A stretch of 64,000 nt of DNA from Bacillus sp. NTK034. Its GTDB lineage: Bacteria > Bacillota > Bacilli > Bacillales > Cytobacillaceae. The stretch covers positions 1,116,001 through 1,180,000 of the forward strand of contig NZ_JAFKOJ010000001.1 in assembly GCF_017303275.1 (NCBI RefSeq), read 5' to 3'. Shown here piece by piece: positions 8,093-16,785 of the stretch. Position numbers and translations under genes: made by a program. Under the pieces are notes generated by a model. It saw nothing but the letters and a program-made list of their open reading frames with translations, was not told the origin of the DNA and did not search any database. Each line of letters starts with the position of its first letter. Position 1 is the stretch's first letter.

Positions 8093-9160
8093 ATGGAAAA
8101 TCACTTTCCGATCAGACGGATAATGGACGAAAATGGAAACATCATCAATTCCGATTATGAAGAAAAAATAACTGAAAAACTTGTAAAAGAGTTTTATAGA
8201 CATATGGTAAGAATCCGTATTTTTGACCGCAAGGCTATTTCACTCCAGCGTCAGGGCAGGATAGGCACATATGCACCTTATGAAGGACAGGAGGCTTCCC
8301 AGGTCGGAACTGCAGCTGCCCTAAGGGAGAACGATTGGATGTTCCCTACCTATCGCGATCACGGAGCAGCTATGACCTTTGGCCACTCACTGCGAAATAT
8401 CCTGTTGTTTTGGAACGGAAGAAATGAAGGGTGTGTGCCGCCTGATGGAAAGAAAATTTTTCCTCCGGCCATCCCGATTGCGACACAAATCCCTCATGCG
8501 GCAGGAGCTGCTTTCGCTGAAAGGAAAAAAGGTACATCAAATGCCGCTATTGCTTATTTTGGAGACGGTGCGACTTCAGAGGGGGATTTTCATGAAGGGT
8601 TGAATATCGCCAGTATTTTTAAAGCTCCGGTTGTCTTTTTTAATCAAAACAATCAATACGCCATATCTGTTCCATTTAACAAGCAGATGAATACAAAAAC
8701 AATCGCCCAGAAAGCCCTGGCTTACGATATTCCGGGAGTCAGAATCGATGGGAATGATGTTTTCATGGTTTATTTTGAAACCTTAAATGCATTAGAAAGG
8801 GCTCGTAAAGGTGAAGGGCCGACACTAATCGAAGCAGTTACGTGGAGATATGGGGCACATACCACTGCAGATGATCCATCTAAATACCGTGATCAATCGG
8901 AAAGCACCAATAGAAGACAGGAGACTGACCCTATTTTAAGACTGGAGCGCTGGTTGAAAAATGAGGGGAGATTCGATGAGCAATGGGTGCGGACAACTGA
9001 AGAGAAAGCTGCTGCTGAAATAGATAAGGCTATAGCTGAAATGGAGGATTTTCCTCCTGCCGATCCAGCAGTTATTTTTGACCATGTCTTTGCAGAGCCG
9101 ACATGGCAAATCAGGCAGCAGAAAGAGGAGTACTTGAAGATGATGGGAGGTGACCGATAA
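8093..9160 (+). CDS. 2-Oxo-acid dehydrogenase complex, E1 alpha subunit
   Basis: A 355-residue thiamine-diphosphate enzyme subunit. The ThDP motif is intact, from FGDGATSEGDFHEG to NQNNQYAI. E1 alpha and beta together decarboxylate a 2-oxo acid and pass the acyl group to the lipoyl arm of E2. It resembles the pyruvate/branched-chain type found in Bacillus. Being directly behind phenylalanine dehydrogenase, its likely substrate is phenylpyruvate (product phenylacetyl-CoA), although pyruvate or branched-chain 2-oxo acids remain possible. The ATG follows AGGGTGAGAAG. The stop codon overlaps the start of the E1 beta gene by one base. Confidence 0.88.
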   Translation: MENHFPIRRIMDENGNIINSDYEEKITEKLVKEFYRHMVRIRIFDRKAISLQRQGRIGTYAPYEGQEASQVGTAAALRENDWMFPTYRDHGAAMTFGHSLRNILLFWNGRNEGCVPPDGKKIFPPAIPIATQIPHAAGAAFAERKKGTSNAAIAYFGDGATSEGDFHEGLNIASIFKAPVVFFNQNNQYAISVPFNKQMNTKTIAQKALAYDIPGVRIDGNDVFMVYFETLNALERARKGEGPTLIEAVTWRYGAHTTADDPSKYRDQSESTNRRQETDPILRLERWLKNEGRFDEQWVRTTEEKAAAEIDKAIAEMEDFPPADPAVIFDHVFAEPTWQIRQQKEEYLKMMGGDR

Positions 9161-10155
9161 TGAAAACGGCAGTAGAAGCAAAAACCATGACATTGGTTCA
9201 AGCTATTACCGATGCACTGGATACCATGCTGAATGAAAAGGAAGAGGTTTTGCTGCTGGGCGAAGATATCGGAAAGAACGGTGGTGTTTTTCGCGCAACT
9301 GATGGTCTTCAGGCTAAGTATGGCGAAGGCCGTGTAATTGATACTCCTTTAAGTGAAGCGGGATTTGTCGGAGCGGGGATTGGCATGGCTGTAAATGGGT
9401 TTTTGCCGGTGATTGAAATTCAGTTTCTGGGTTTTATTTATCCTGCATATGAACAAATCATGACACATGCTTCGAGAATCCGAATGAGGACGATGGGACA
9501 TTTTACTGTTCCGATGGTTATAAGGGCTCCATATGGTGCAGGTGTAAGGGCTCCGGAAATTCACTGTGATTCAACGGAAGCCATTTTTACACATATGCCT
9601 GGCATTAAAGTAGTCTGCCCTTCCAGTCCCTATGACGCGAAAGGGCTGCTGATTGCTGCCATTGAAGACCCGGATCCAGTTCTGTTTCTTGAGCCGATGC
9701 GCTGCTATCGTTCGGCCAAGGAGGAAGTTCCTGAAGGGAAGTATAGCATTGATATTGGCAAAGGCAATAAGCTCATGGAGGGTGATGATGTGACGGTCAT
9801 TACATGGGGAGCCATGGTGCCTGAGGCTATGAAAGCGGCAAAGCTGATGAAAGAAAAAAACACTCATTGTGATGTGATTGATTTAAGAACTCTTTTCCCT
9901 CTGGATAAAGATATGATCGCAGAATCTGTCCAAAAGACAGGGAGAACAGTCATTGTCCATGAAGCTCATGCTACCGGCGGAGTAGGAAATGACGTGCTTG
10001 CCATTATTAATGATACATCGTTTTTATATCAGAAAGCACCTGTTGAACGGGTTACTGGATTTGATGCACCAGTGCCATATTTCGGTTTTGAGGACCATTA
10101 CCTGCCAACTCCGGCAAGGATCCAGCAAGCAATAGAAAAAGTAATGAAGTTTTAG
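9160..10155 (+). CDS. 2-Oxo-acid dehydrogenase complex, E1 beta subunit
   Basis: A 331-residue transketolase-like subunit, full length for the family. Typical blocks are LLLGEDIGKNGGVFRAT, RVIDTPLSEAGFVGAGIGMA, IRAPYGAGVRAPEIHCDS and HEAHATGGVGND. It completes the alpha2-beta2 E1 component with the preceding gene, with which it overlaps in TAATG, so equal amounts are made. It lies 11 bases before the E2 gene. The substrate pocket cannot be read with confidence from sequence. Confidence 0.88.
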   Translation: MKTAVEAKTMTLVQAITDALDTMLNEKEEVLLLGEDIGKNGGVFRATDGLQAKYGEGRVIDTPLSEAGFVGAGIGMAVNGFLPVIEIQFLGFIYPAYEQIMTHASRIRMRTMGHFTVPMVIRAPYGAGVRAPEIHCDSTEAIFTHMPGIKVVCPSSPYDAKGLLIAAIEDPDPVLFLEPMRCYRSAKEEVPEGKYSIDIGKGNKLMEGDDVTVITWGAMVPEAMKAAKLMKEKNTHCDVIDLRTLFPLDKDMIAESVQKTGRTVIVHEAHATGGVGNDVLAIINDTSFLYQKAPVERVTGFDAPVPYFGFEDHYLPTPARIQQAIEKVMKF

Positions 10156-10166
10156 GAGGAGAGACT

Positions 10167-11390
10167 GTGGAAGTGAAACTTCACGATATTGGAGAAGGCA
10201 TGACAGAAGCAGATATCAATTGCTTTTTAGTCAAACCTGGTGATGCAGTCAGAGCCGATGAACCGCTAGTTGAAGTACAGACTGATAAAATGACTGCTGA
10301 AATACCTGCTCCCAGAGCGGGAATTATTAAGGAATTTAAAGTGGAGCCTGGCGATAGGATTACAGTGGGGACGACCATCTTAATTATAGAGACTTCGGGA
10401 CATGATGGCATTGAGAAAGTGAAGGTCACTTCTCATCCTGCAAACACTCCTAAGCCGCAGGAGCCAGTGCAATCTTTTTCGGCATTCAAAGGAAAACGGG
10501 TGCTTGCTTCCCCATTTACGAGAAAAATAGCACGCGAAAATTCGATAGACATTGAGAATATTACAGGGACTGGTCCTGCCGGCCGTATTTTGGATGAAGA
10601 TATCTATCAATACTTAGCATCTGCACAGAGTAAGCCTGACCCAGCTGAACAGGAGCTAGCGGTTTCGATAGATACTATAATAAGCCCGCCTGCTGAGAAA
10701 GGAATCATTCCGTTTAGGGGCAGAAGAAAACAGATTGCCAGGAAAATGGCACAATCCCTCAATACCATTCCGCATTGTACCCATTTTGAAGAAATCGATG
10801 TAACCGAGCTGATCACTTTCAGAAAAGAACTTAAAATTCTGAACGAAAATATATCTGCAACAGCCTTTTTCCTGAAGGCATTGTCAATTTGCCTGAAAGA
10901 ATTTCCTGTGTTCAATGCAGTCCTGCATGAAGAAAAAGAAGAAATACATTTGGCAAGTGTACACCATATCGGTATTGCGGTTGATACGGATGAGGGGCTC
11001 ATCGTTCCGGTCATTACCCATGTTGAGAATAAGACAATCAGAGAAATTCATGCGGAGATGAAACTGCTCACGGAAAAAGCGGTGGAAAATAAGCTTTCTG
11101 TCAAAGAAATATCTGGAGGGACATTCACGATCAGCAATGTAGGACCCCTGGGCGGAAGCTTTGGAGCGACACCGATTATTCAGCATCCGCAAACCGCACT
11201 GGTATCTTTTCATAAAACAAAGAAGATGCCTGTTGTGACAGACGATGACCAGATTGTGATCCGGTCAATGATGAATATATCTATGTCTTTTGATCATAGA
11301 GTTGCAGACGGGGCGACAGCTGTACGCTTTACTAACCGGTTTGCTGAATTGATTAAAAATCCGAAAATGCTTGTTCTGGAGATGGTATAA
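10167..11390 (+). CDS. Dihydrolipoamide acyltransferase (E2)
   Basis: A 407-residue E2 with one lipoyl domain (residues 1-78, lipoylated Lys41 in EVQTDKMTAEI), a peripheral-subunit-binding domain around VLASPFTRKIARENSIDIENI, and a C-terminal catalytic domain with the HRVADG motif near the end. It transfers the acyl group from its lipoyl arm to CoA and forms the core of the complex. It starts at GTG with an AGGAGGAG site. Only one lipoyl domain is present, as in branched-chain-type E2. It lies inside the five-gene pdh operon and abuts the E3 gene. Confidence 0.88.
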   Translation: MEVKLHDIGEGMTEADINCFLVKPGDAVRADEPLVEVQTDKMTAEIPAPRAGIIKEFKVEPGDRITVGTTILIIETSGHDGIEKVKVTSHPANTPKPQEPVQSFSAFKGKRVLASPFTRKIARENSIDIENITGTGPAGRILDEDIYQYLASAQSKPDPAEQELAVSIDTIISPPAEKGIIPFRGRRKQIARKMAQSLNTIPHCTHFEEIDVTELITFRKELKILNENISATAFFLKALSICLKEFPVFNAVLHEEKEEIHLASVHHIGIAVDTDEGLIVPVITHVENKTIREIHAEMKLLTEKAVENKLSVKEISGGTFTISNVGPLGGSFGATPIIQHPQTALVSFHKTKKMPVVTDDDQIVIRSMMNISMSFDHRVADGATAVRFTNRFAELIKNPKMLVLEMV

Positions 11391-12833
11391 ATGGTAGTTG
11401 GAGAACTGGCACATGAGCGCGATGTCATCATTATCGGCGGCGGTCCCGGAGGGTATCATGCTGCGATCCGTGCTGCACAGCTTGGACGCAGTGTTACATT
11501 GGTTGAACAGGACCAGCTTGGCGGGATTTGCTTAAATAAAGGCTGCATACCTTCAAAGATCCTAACACAGTCTGCAGAAAAATTCACTTCATTTCAAGAG
11601 GGGGAAAACTGGGGGCTTGAAGGAGGAGATATATCGATTAATTTAAACAAGCTTAAGCAATACAAGCAGAAGAAAGTTGAACAGCTCCGGGCAGGAATTG
11701 AAGCACTCTGTAAAGCCAATAAAATTGAGATGCTTAATGGTTCAGCTTTTTTTCTGTCGGAGGATAAGGTTGGCATCGAAAAAGGAGACAAATTTGATGT
11801 TTTCAGATTCAGAAATGCAATCATTGCGACCGGAGGAACACCTGACAAACCACCTTGGATCAGAGAGTTAAGTGAAATGGTATTAGATCAGCATTCCATT
11901 TCAGAGTTGAGTGAATTACCCGATAAACTATTAATCTATGGCAGTGACTATATTGCGCTTGAAATAGGTATGGCTTTTCAGACACTGGGATCTAAAGTGA
12001 CTATGATCCTTAATGATGGTAAAGAGGATTTTGATTTTGATCAATCCATTTGCCGGGAACTGAAGAGGATTTTAAAAAAGAAAAAAATAGACATTGTAAG
12101 AAATTCGGATGTAATGGAATTACAGCAAAATGAAGGCATGTTTACAGTGTCCTTCGAATTAAAGGGAAAAAAAGAAACAATTTCAGGCTCACATTTTTTT
12201 GTTTCAACACCCATTAAACCAAACACTGATCAGCTGGGACTATCCCGAATAGGGGTTGAACAATGTGCAGCGGGGTTTATAAAGGTGGATGCCCAAAGCA
12301 GGACTACACAGAATCATATCTTCGCAGTGGGTGATGTAACAGAAGGTCCGGCCCTTGCTGTTAAAGCAATTAAACAAGGAAAAACAGCTGCAGAAGCTAT
12401 TGCTGGGATTCAATCTCAATCAGATTTCCATTTCATTCCAATTGTAGCTCATACACAGCCTCCCATTGCAAGTGCAGGGTTAACGGAAAAGGAAGCAATT
12501 AACATGGGCAACGATATTGAAATTGGCCAATTTTCATTGTCCGCCAACGGATTTAGCGCTCTGACCGGAAAAAAAGAAGGATTTATAAAAGTCATCAGCT
12601 GCAAGGAAAAACAAGTTCTTCTGGGAATCCACATGGTAGGCACTGGGGCAATAGAGCTAATTTCAGCCGGCATTATTGCATTGGAAATGGCAGCCAGGGA
12701 TGAAGATCTAATTTTCCCAAACTATCCCCATCCAAGTGTAAATGAAAGCTTGCTCGAAGCTGTAGAAGCTTTAAGGAATCAGGCTATTCACATCCCGCCC
12801 AAAAGTATAAATGAGCAAATATTAAAATTGTAG
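11391..12833 (+). CDS. Dihydrolipoamide dehydrogenase (E3)
   Basis: A 480-residue FAD/NAD disulfide oxidoreductase. The FAD motif GGGPGGYHAA (residues 17-26), the redox disulfide Cys47/Cys52 in GGICLNKGCIPSK and the C-terminal YPHPSVNE with its catalytic His are all intact. It reoxidises the E2 lipoyl groups and reduces NAD. Its start codon follows directly on the E2 stop codon, so it is dedicated to this complex rather than a shared housekeeping E3. It is the last gene of the operon; no clear T-run terminator follows. Confidence 0.88.
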   Translation: MVVGELAHERDVIIIGGGPGGYHAAIRAAQLGRSVTLVEQDQLGGICLNKGCIPSKILTQSAEKFTSFQEGENWGLEGGDISINLNKLKQYKQKKVEQLRAGIEALCKANKIEMLNGSAFFLSEDKVGIEKGDKFDVFRFRNAIIATGGTPDKPPWIRELSEMVLDQHSISELSELPDKLLIYGSDYIALEIGMAFQTLGSKVTMILNDGKEDFDFDQSICRELKRILKKKKIDIVRNSDVMELQQNEGMFTVSFELKGKKETISGSHFFVSTPIKPNTDQLGLSRIGVEQCAAGFIKVDAQSRTTQNHIFAVGDVTEGPALAVKAIKQGKTAAEAIAGIQSQSDFHFIPIVAHTQPPIASAGLTEKEAINMGNDIEIGQFSLSANGFSALTGKKEGFIKVISCKEKQVLLGIHMVGTGAIELISAGIIALEMAARDEDLIFPNYPHPSVNESLLEAVEALRNQAIHIPPKSINEQILKL

Positions 12834-12840
12834 CTTACTT

Positions 12841-12906
12841 TAATGCAGAAGTGCATTATAGCTTTAACTTGAACTCTTGAGAACGTTTGCAGGTTTCATA
12901 TATGAT
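12841..12906 (+). promoter_or_regulatory. hpd promoter with an upstream palindrome
   Basis: A -35 TTGAGA (12877-12882) and a -10 TATGAT (12901-12906) are 18 bases apart, about 42 bases before the hpd start codon. Eighteen bases upstream of the -35 is the perfect palindrome TAATGCAGAAGTGCATTA (12841-12858), a candidate operator. It has no T-run, so it is not a good terminator for the preceding operon. Confidence 0.6.
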
Positions 12907-12947
12907 AAATTCAAAATATTACTAATATTTGAAATGGAGGGGTTAGC

Positions 12948-14063
12948 ATGAAAGATGAAAAAATGTTAAAGGAACAAAATAAAGCCGATTTCTTTCCTGT
13001 GAAGGAGGTAGATTATTTAGAAATCTACTCAGGGAATGCGAAACAGTCCTGCCATTTTTTCTGCACGGCTTTCGGCTTTAAGCCAGTTGCTTATTCTGGT
13101 CTGGAAACAGGCAATAGGGAAACGGTGTCTTATGTTCTTCAGCAAAGAAAGATCCGCCTCGTAATTACCGGAACTTTAAATGATAGTTCCAGAGTATCGA
13201 ATTTCATTAAAAAGCATGGGGATGGCGTAAAAGATATTGCTTTAGCCGTCGATGATGTTGAAACTGCCTACAATGCTGCAGTCGAAAGAGGAGCAATTGA
13301 AATACAGCCGCCTTTTGAGATAAAGGATGAGCAAGGCACAGTAAAAAAAGCAGTTATTGGTACATATGGAGATACAATTCACACACTTGTCGAACGCAAT
13401 AACTATAAAGGCGTATTCATGCCTGGCTTTGAGCCTTATCAAACGGAAGTTCCATTTGAAGATGCCGGTTTTATAGGAATCGACCATGTTGTTGGAAATG
13501 TAGAGAGAATGGAGGAATGGGTGAATTATTATGCAAATGTAATGGGCTTTAAGGAAATGAAACACTTTACAGATAAAGACATTACAACAGAATATTCCGC
13601 ACTGATGTCAAAGGTCATGCATAATGGCGGCAGGATAAAGTTCCCTATTAATGAGCCTGCAGAAGGGAAACGCAAATCCCAGATTGAGGAATACCTTGAA
13701 TACTACAACGGCCCAGGTGTGCAGCATCTGGCCATCCTGACAGAGGATATCGTCAGCACTGTCAGCATCCTTCGCAAAAATGGGGTGGAGTTTTTAAGTA
13801 CACCTGATTCTTACTACGAAATGCTTTCTGAACGCGTAGGAAAGATTGATGAAGAGATTGATAAACTGAAAGAATTGAATATACTCGTTGACCGTGACGA
13901 CGAAGGGTATTTGCTGCAAATCTTCACGAAGCCAATAGTTGACCGCCCCACCCTTTTTATTGAAGTCATTCAGCGTAAAGGTGCAAGAGGGTTTGGTGAA
14001 GGCAACTTTAAAGCACTCTTTGAATCAATTGAGAGGGAACAGGAAAGACGCGGGAACCTATAA
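12948..14063 (+). CDS. hppD: 4-Hydroxyphenylpyruvate dioxygenase
   Basis: A 371-residue Fe(II) dioxygenase that turns 4-hydroxyphenylpyruvate into homogentisate, the first committed step of tyrosine breakdown. The iron ligands His180 (GIDHVVGN), His260 (GVQHLAIL) and Glu339 (LFIEVIQRKG) are present, and the tail GARGFGEGNFKALFESIE is the usual C-terminal helix closing the active site. The ATG follows GGAGGGG. It is transcribed alone: promoter before, terminator after. The other pathway genes follow in a separate unit. Confidence 0.93.
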   Translation: MKDEKMLKEQNKADFFPVKEVDYLEIYSGNAKQSCHFFCTAFGFKPVAYSGLETGNRETVSYVLQQRKIRLVITGTLNDSSRVSNFIKKHGDGVKDIALAVDDVETAYNAAVERGAIEIQPPFEIKDEQGTVKKAVIGTYGDTIHTLVERNNYKGVFMPGFEPYQTEVPFEDAGFIGIDHVVGNVERMEEWVNYYANVMGFKEMKHFTDKDITTEYSALMSKVMHNGGRIKFPINEPAEGKRKSQIEEYLEYYNGPGVQHLAILTEDIVSTVSILRKNGVEFLSTPDSYYEMLSERVGKIDEEIDKLKELNILVDRDDEGYLLQIFTKPIVDRPTLFIEVIQRKGARGFGEGNFKALFESIEREQERRGNL

Positions 14064-14074
14064 TTTTTCAGCCT

Positions 14075-14101
14075 AAAAGGGAGATGCTTTCTCCCTTTTT
14101 T
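14075..14101 (+). terminator. Terminator after hppD
   Basis: AAAAGGGAG (14075-14083) pairs with CTCCCTTTT (14091-14099) across a seven-base loop and runs into a T tract. Confidence 0.9.
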
Positions 14102-14127
14102 AATAATTAAGTAAGGAGGCAGCGCAG

Positions 14128-15222
14128 ATGTCCAGAATCCAGACCAAAAGCGCAGTGGAGAAGATTGTTTCTTATCCTCTTGGCAGCTCGCCGGAAGAGA
14201 TCAAAGAAAAGTTCAATTTAATGGCTGTCCGGAAAATGTCTGATAATGAAAATGTGTATGGGTGTTCACCAGAAGTGAAGAACAGCATCAGCAGAGCAAT
14301 AAACAGTATTTATTTTTATCCGGACGGAACTGTTTCCCTGCTCAAGCGCAAACTGGCCGGGTTCTACAATATTGGTGAAGATAAATTTATAATAAGCAAT
14401 GGTTCAGAAGAAATCATCCGCTTATTGACTAGAGCATACATAAGTCCTGGAGACGAAGCTATTATGGCACAGGTAACCTTTCCGAGATATGAAACAAACG
14501 TCCTGATTGAAGGCGGCAGTGCTATAACTGTCCCGCTGCATAATGGCACTCATAATCTAAATGCCATGTATGCGCAGATCAGCAAAAAAACAAAAATGGT
14601 ATTTATCTGCAATCCTAACAATCCTACCGGAACCATTGTCGGTAAAACAGAACTTCTGCAATTCATCGAAAAAGTTCCTTCGAATGTCTTGATTATTCTA
14701 GATGAAGCTTACTATGAATATGTGCAATCTGCAGATTACCTTGACTCTATTTCACTTTTGGAAAAAAAGCCAAACTTGATCATTCTGAGGACTTTTTCAA
14801 AAATTTATGGTCTAGCCGGACTCCGTGTCGGCTATGGAATTATGGATTCCGAGATAGTGAATGAACTACAAAAGGTAAAAGATGTTTTTAATGTCAATCA
14901 TCTGGCACAGGCAGCCGCTGCAGCAGCATTACATGATCAGGGCTTTATAAGGGAATGTGCTGACAAAAATGCCAATGAGATGGAATTTGTGAGCCAAAAG
15001 TTAAAAGATATACACGTTGGCTTTTTTCCTTCCCAAACCAACTTTATTTATATTTTCAGTCAGTATCCTTTGGCGGAAAACTTGATTGCAAATGGCTTAG
15101 TTGTACGGCAAATGAAGCTTGAGGGATATCTTGATGCTTTTCGGATGACTTTAGGTACAAGAGAAGATAATGAAGCAGCCATGAATGTGATAAACAAACT
15201 TTTAAATGAAAAGGCGGTGTAA
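14128..15222 (+). CDS. Class I/II aminotransferase, HisC-like (probably aromatic)
   Basis: A 364-residue fold-type I PLP enzyme of the histidinol-phosphate/aromatic aminotransferase group. The PLP lysine is Lys225 in RTFSKIYGLAGLRVGYG; CNPNNPTGTIV and ILDEAYYEYV are the other cofactor-binding blocks. HisC-type enzymes often accept tyrosine and phenylalanine, and the gene heads an operon with homogentisate-pathway enzymes, so it most likely converts tyrosine to 4-hydroxyphenylpyruvate for HppD. It is unlikely to be the biosynthetic HisC because no histidine genes are near. Ribosome site AAGGAGG. Confidence 0.82.
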   Translation: MSRIQTKSAVEKIVSYPLGSSPEEIKEKFNLMAVRKMSDNENVYGCSPEVKNSISRAINSIYFYPDGTVSLLKRKLAGFYNIGEDKFIISNGSEEIIRLLTRAYISPGDEAIMAQVTFPRYETNVLIEGGSAITVPLHNGTHNLNAMYAQISKKTKMVFICNPNNPTGTIVGKTELLQFIEKVPSNVLIILDEAYYEYVQSADYLDSISLLEKKPNLIILRTFSKIYGLAGLRVGYGIMDSEIVNELQKVKDVFNVNHLAQAAAAAALHDQGFIRECADKNANEMEFVSQKLKDIHVGFFPSQTNFIYIFSQYPLAENLIANGLVVRQMKLEGYLDAFRMTLGTREDNEAAMNVINKLLNEKAV

Positions 15223-15227
15223 AGTGT

Positions 15228-15848
15228 ATGGAATTAACTCCTGCCAGTCTGGAATGGAATGACGCTTATAAGCTGCTGGTTGGTTCTATCCTGCCGCGTC
15301 CCATTGCGTTTGTTACCACGATGGATGTGGATGGAAATGTAAATGCAGCTCCATTTAGCTTTTTTACTGCTATATGTGCAGATCCGATGCTGATTTGTTT
15401 TTCACCTATGCGAAAAGGGATGGATGGCTCTAAGAAAGATACGCTCGCCAATATCGAAGCGACAAAGGAATTCGTTATTAACATTGTCAGTGAGGACTTT
15501 ACTGAAAAGATGAATATTTGTGCTGCGGATTATCCTGCTGGTACAGACGAACTAATCGCCGCCGGGCTAACTAAAGAAAAAAGTGCGACTGTGAATCCTC
15601 CTCGGGTGAAAGAATCAAAAGTCCACCTGGAATGCAGTCTCCATCAGGTGCTCCATTTTGGAGAACAACCTGGTTCAGGAAGCCTTGTGATTGGAAAAGT
15701 GGAGCATGTGCATGTTGCTGAAGGAATATACGAAAATGGAAGGATCAATTCAGAGAAATTGAAGCCAGTTGGCCGGATGGCAGGACATATATATACCAGG
15801 CCGATGACGGATATATTTGAATTAATCCGAAAAACAGACCCAAGGTGA
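15228..15848 (+). CDS. Flavin reductase-like FMN-binding protein
   Basis: A 206-residue split-barrel protein of the flavin reductase (DIM6/NTAB) family, with the N-terminal block LLVGSILPRPIAFVTT and AAPFSFFTAICADPMLICF. Members bind FMN and reduce flavin for partner monooxygenases or act directly on small molecules. It sits between the aminotransferase and the fumarylacetoacetase-type gene with gaps of only 4-5 bases. Its exact role in tyrosine breakdown is not known; no partner monooxygenase is encoded here. Confidence 0.8.
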   Translation: MELTPASLEWNDAYKLLVGSILPRPIAFVTTMDVDGNVNAAPFSFFTAICADPMLICFSPMRKGMDGSKKDTLANIEATKEFVINIVSEDFTEKMNICAADYPAGTDELIAAGLTKEKSATVNPPRVKESKVHLECSLHQVLHFGEQPGSGSLVIGKVEHVHVAEGIYENGRINSEKLKPVGRMAGHIYTRPMTDIFELIRKTDPR

Positions 15849-15852
15849 TGCT

Positions 15853-16776
15853 ATGAAATTCATAACCTTCCAAAAATCAGATGGATCCATTAGAGCTGGC
15901 TGGCTGAAGAATGAGGAGCATGCCGTTGATATGCATGAAGCAACCAATGGTGTTCTTCCTAAAACAATGCTGGCATTCCTGGAGAATCATGAATTTTTTA
16001 TGGAATACTTATCTTCCGGCAAAAAACTGAAGGACACTGATAGAGGGGTTTATCCTTTATCAGAAGTCACCTTAAAAGCTCCACTTCCAAATCCAAAAAG
16101 CTTCCGGGATTTTTATGCTTTCGAGGAACACGTGAAAACAGCAAGAGCCAACCGCGGTCTTGATATGATACCCGAATGGTATGACATACCAGTTTTTTAT
16201 TTCTCAAATCATTTAAGCATCAAGGGGCCGAATGAAGAAATTTTACGACCAAGCCATTGCGAATGGCTTGATTATGAGCTTGAAATTGGCTGCATCATTG
16301 GAAAAGAAGGAAGGGATATCAAAGCTTCTGAAGCCGATGATTATATTTTCGGGTATTGCATCTTAAATGACTGGAGTGCAAGAGACATTCAGCGCAAAGA
16401 AATGAAGGTAGGCCTTGGCCCTGCAAAAGGGAAGGATTTTGCCACTTCTTCAGGGCCATATATCGTTACAAAAGATGAGCTTGAGGATTTCCGTGTTGAA
16501 AACGGCTATGATTTGCCGATGACAGCAAAAGTAAACGGGACTCTTCTATCTGAAGGGAATATGCAGGATATCTACTATTCTTTTTACGAAATGATTGAGC
16601 GGGCTTCTGACGGTGTAACCCTTTGCCCAGGTGAACTGATAGGCTCCGGGACTGTTGGCAGCGGCTGCATCCTTGAGCTCGGCACAGATGTTCACCGCTG
16701 GCTTGAATCAGGAGATGAAGTGGAGCTTGAGATTGCAAGTCTTGGAGTCTTAAAAAATCGAATTGCAAACGAGTGA
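15853..16776 (+). CDS. Fumarylacetoacetate hydrolase family protein
   Basis: A 307-residue FAH-fold hydrolase. The metal-binding region is recognisable: LDYELEIGCIIGKEGRDI (two Glu ligands) and the following YCILNDWSARDIQ (Asp ligand), with KGKDFATSSGPYIVT. In this operon its expected job is the last step of the homogentisate pathway, cleaving fumarylacetoacetate into fumarate and acetoacetate. FAH-fold enzymes also hydrolyse other 3-oxo acids, so the assignment rests on context. No maleylacetoacetate isomerase is encoded in the window. Confidence 0.85.
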   Translation: MKFITFQKSDGSIRAGWLKNEEHAVDMHEATNGVLPKTMLAFLENHEFFMEYLSSGKKLKDTDRGVYPLSEVTLKAPLPNPKSFRDFYAFEEHVKTARANRGLDMIPEWYDIPVFYFSNHLSIKGPNEEILRPSHCEWLDYELEIGCIIGKEGRDIKASEADDYIFGYCILNDWSARDIQRKEMKVGLGPAKGKDFATSSGPYIVTKDELEDFRVENGYDLPMTAKVNGTLLSEGNMQDIYYSFYEMIERASDGVTLCPGELIGSGTVGSGCILELGTDVHRWLESGDEVELEIASLGVLKNRIANE

Positions 16777-16785
16777 GGTGGAAAC

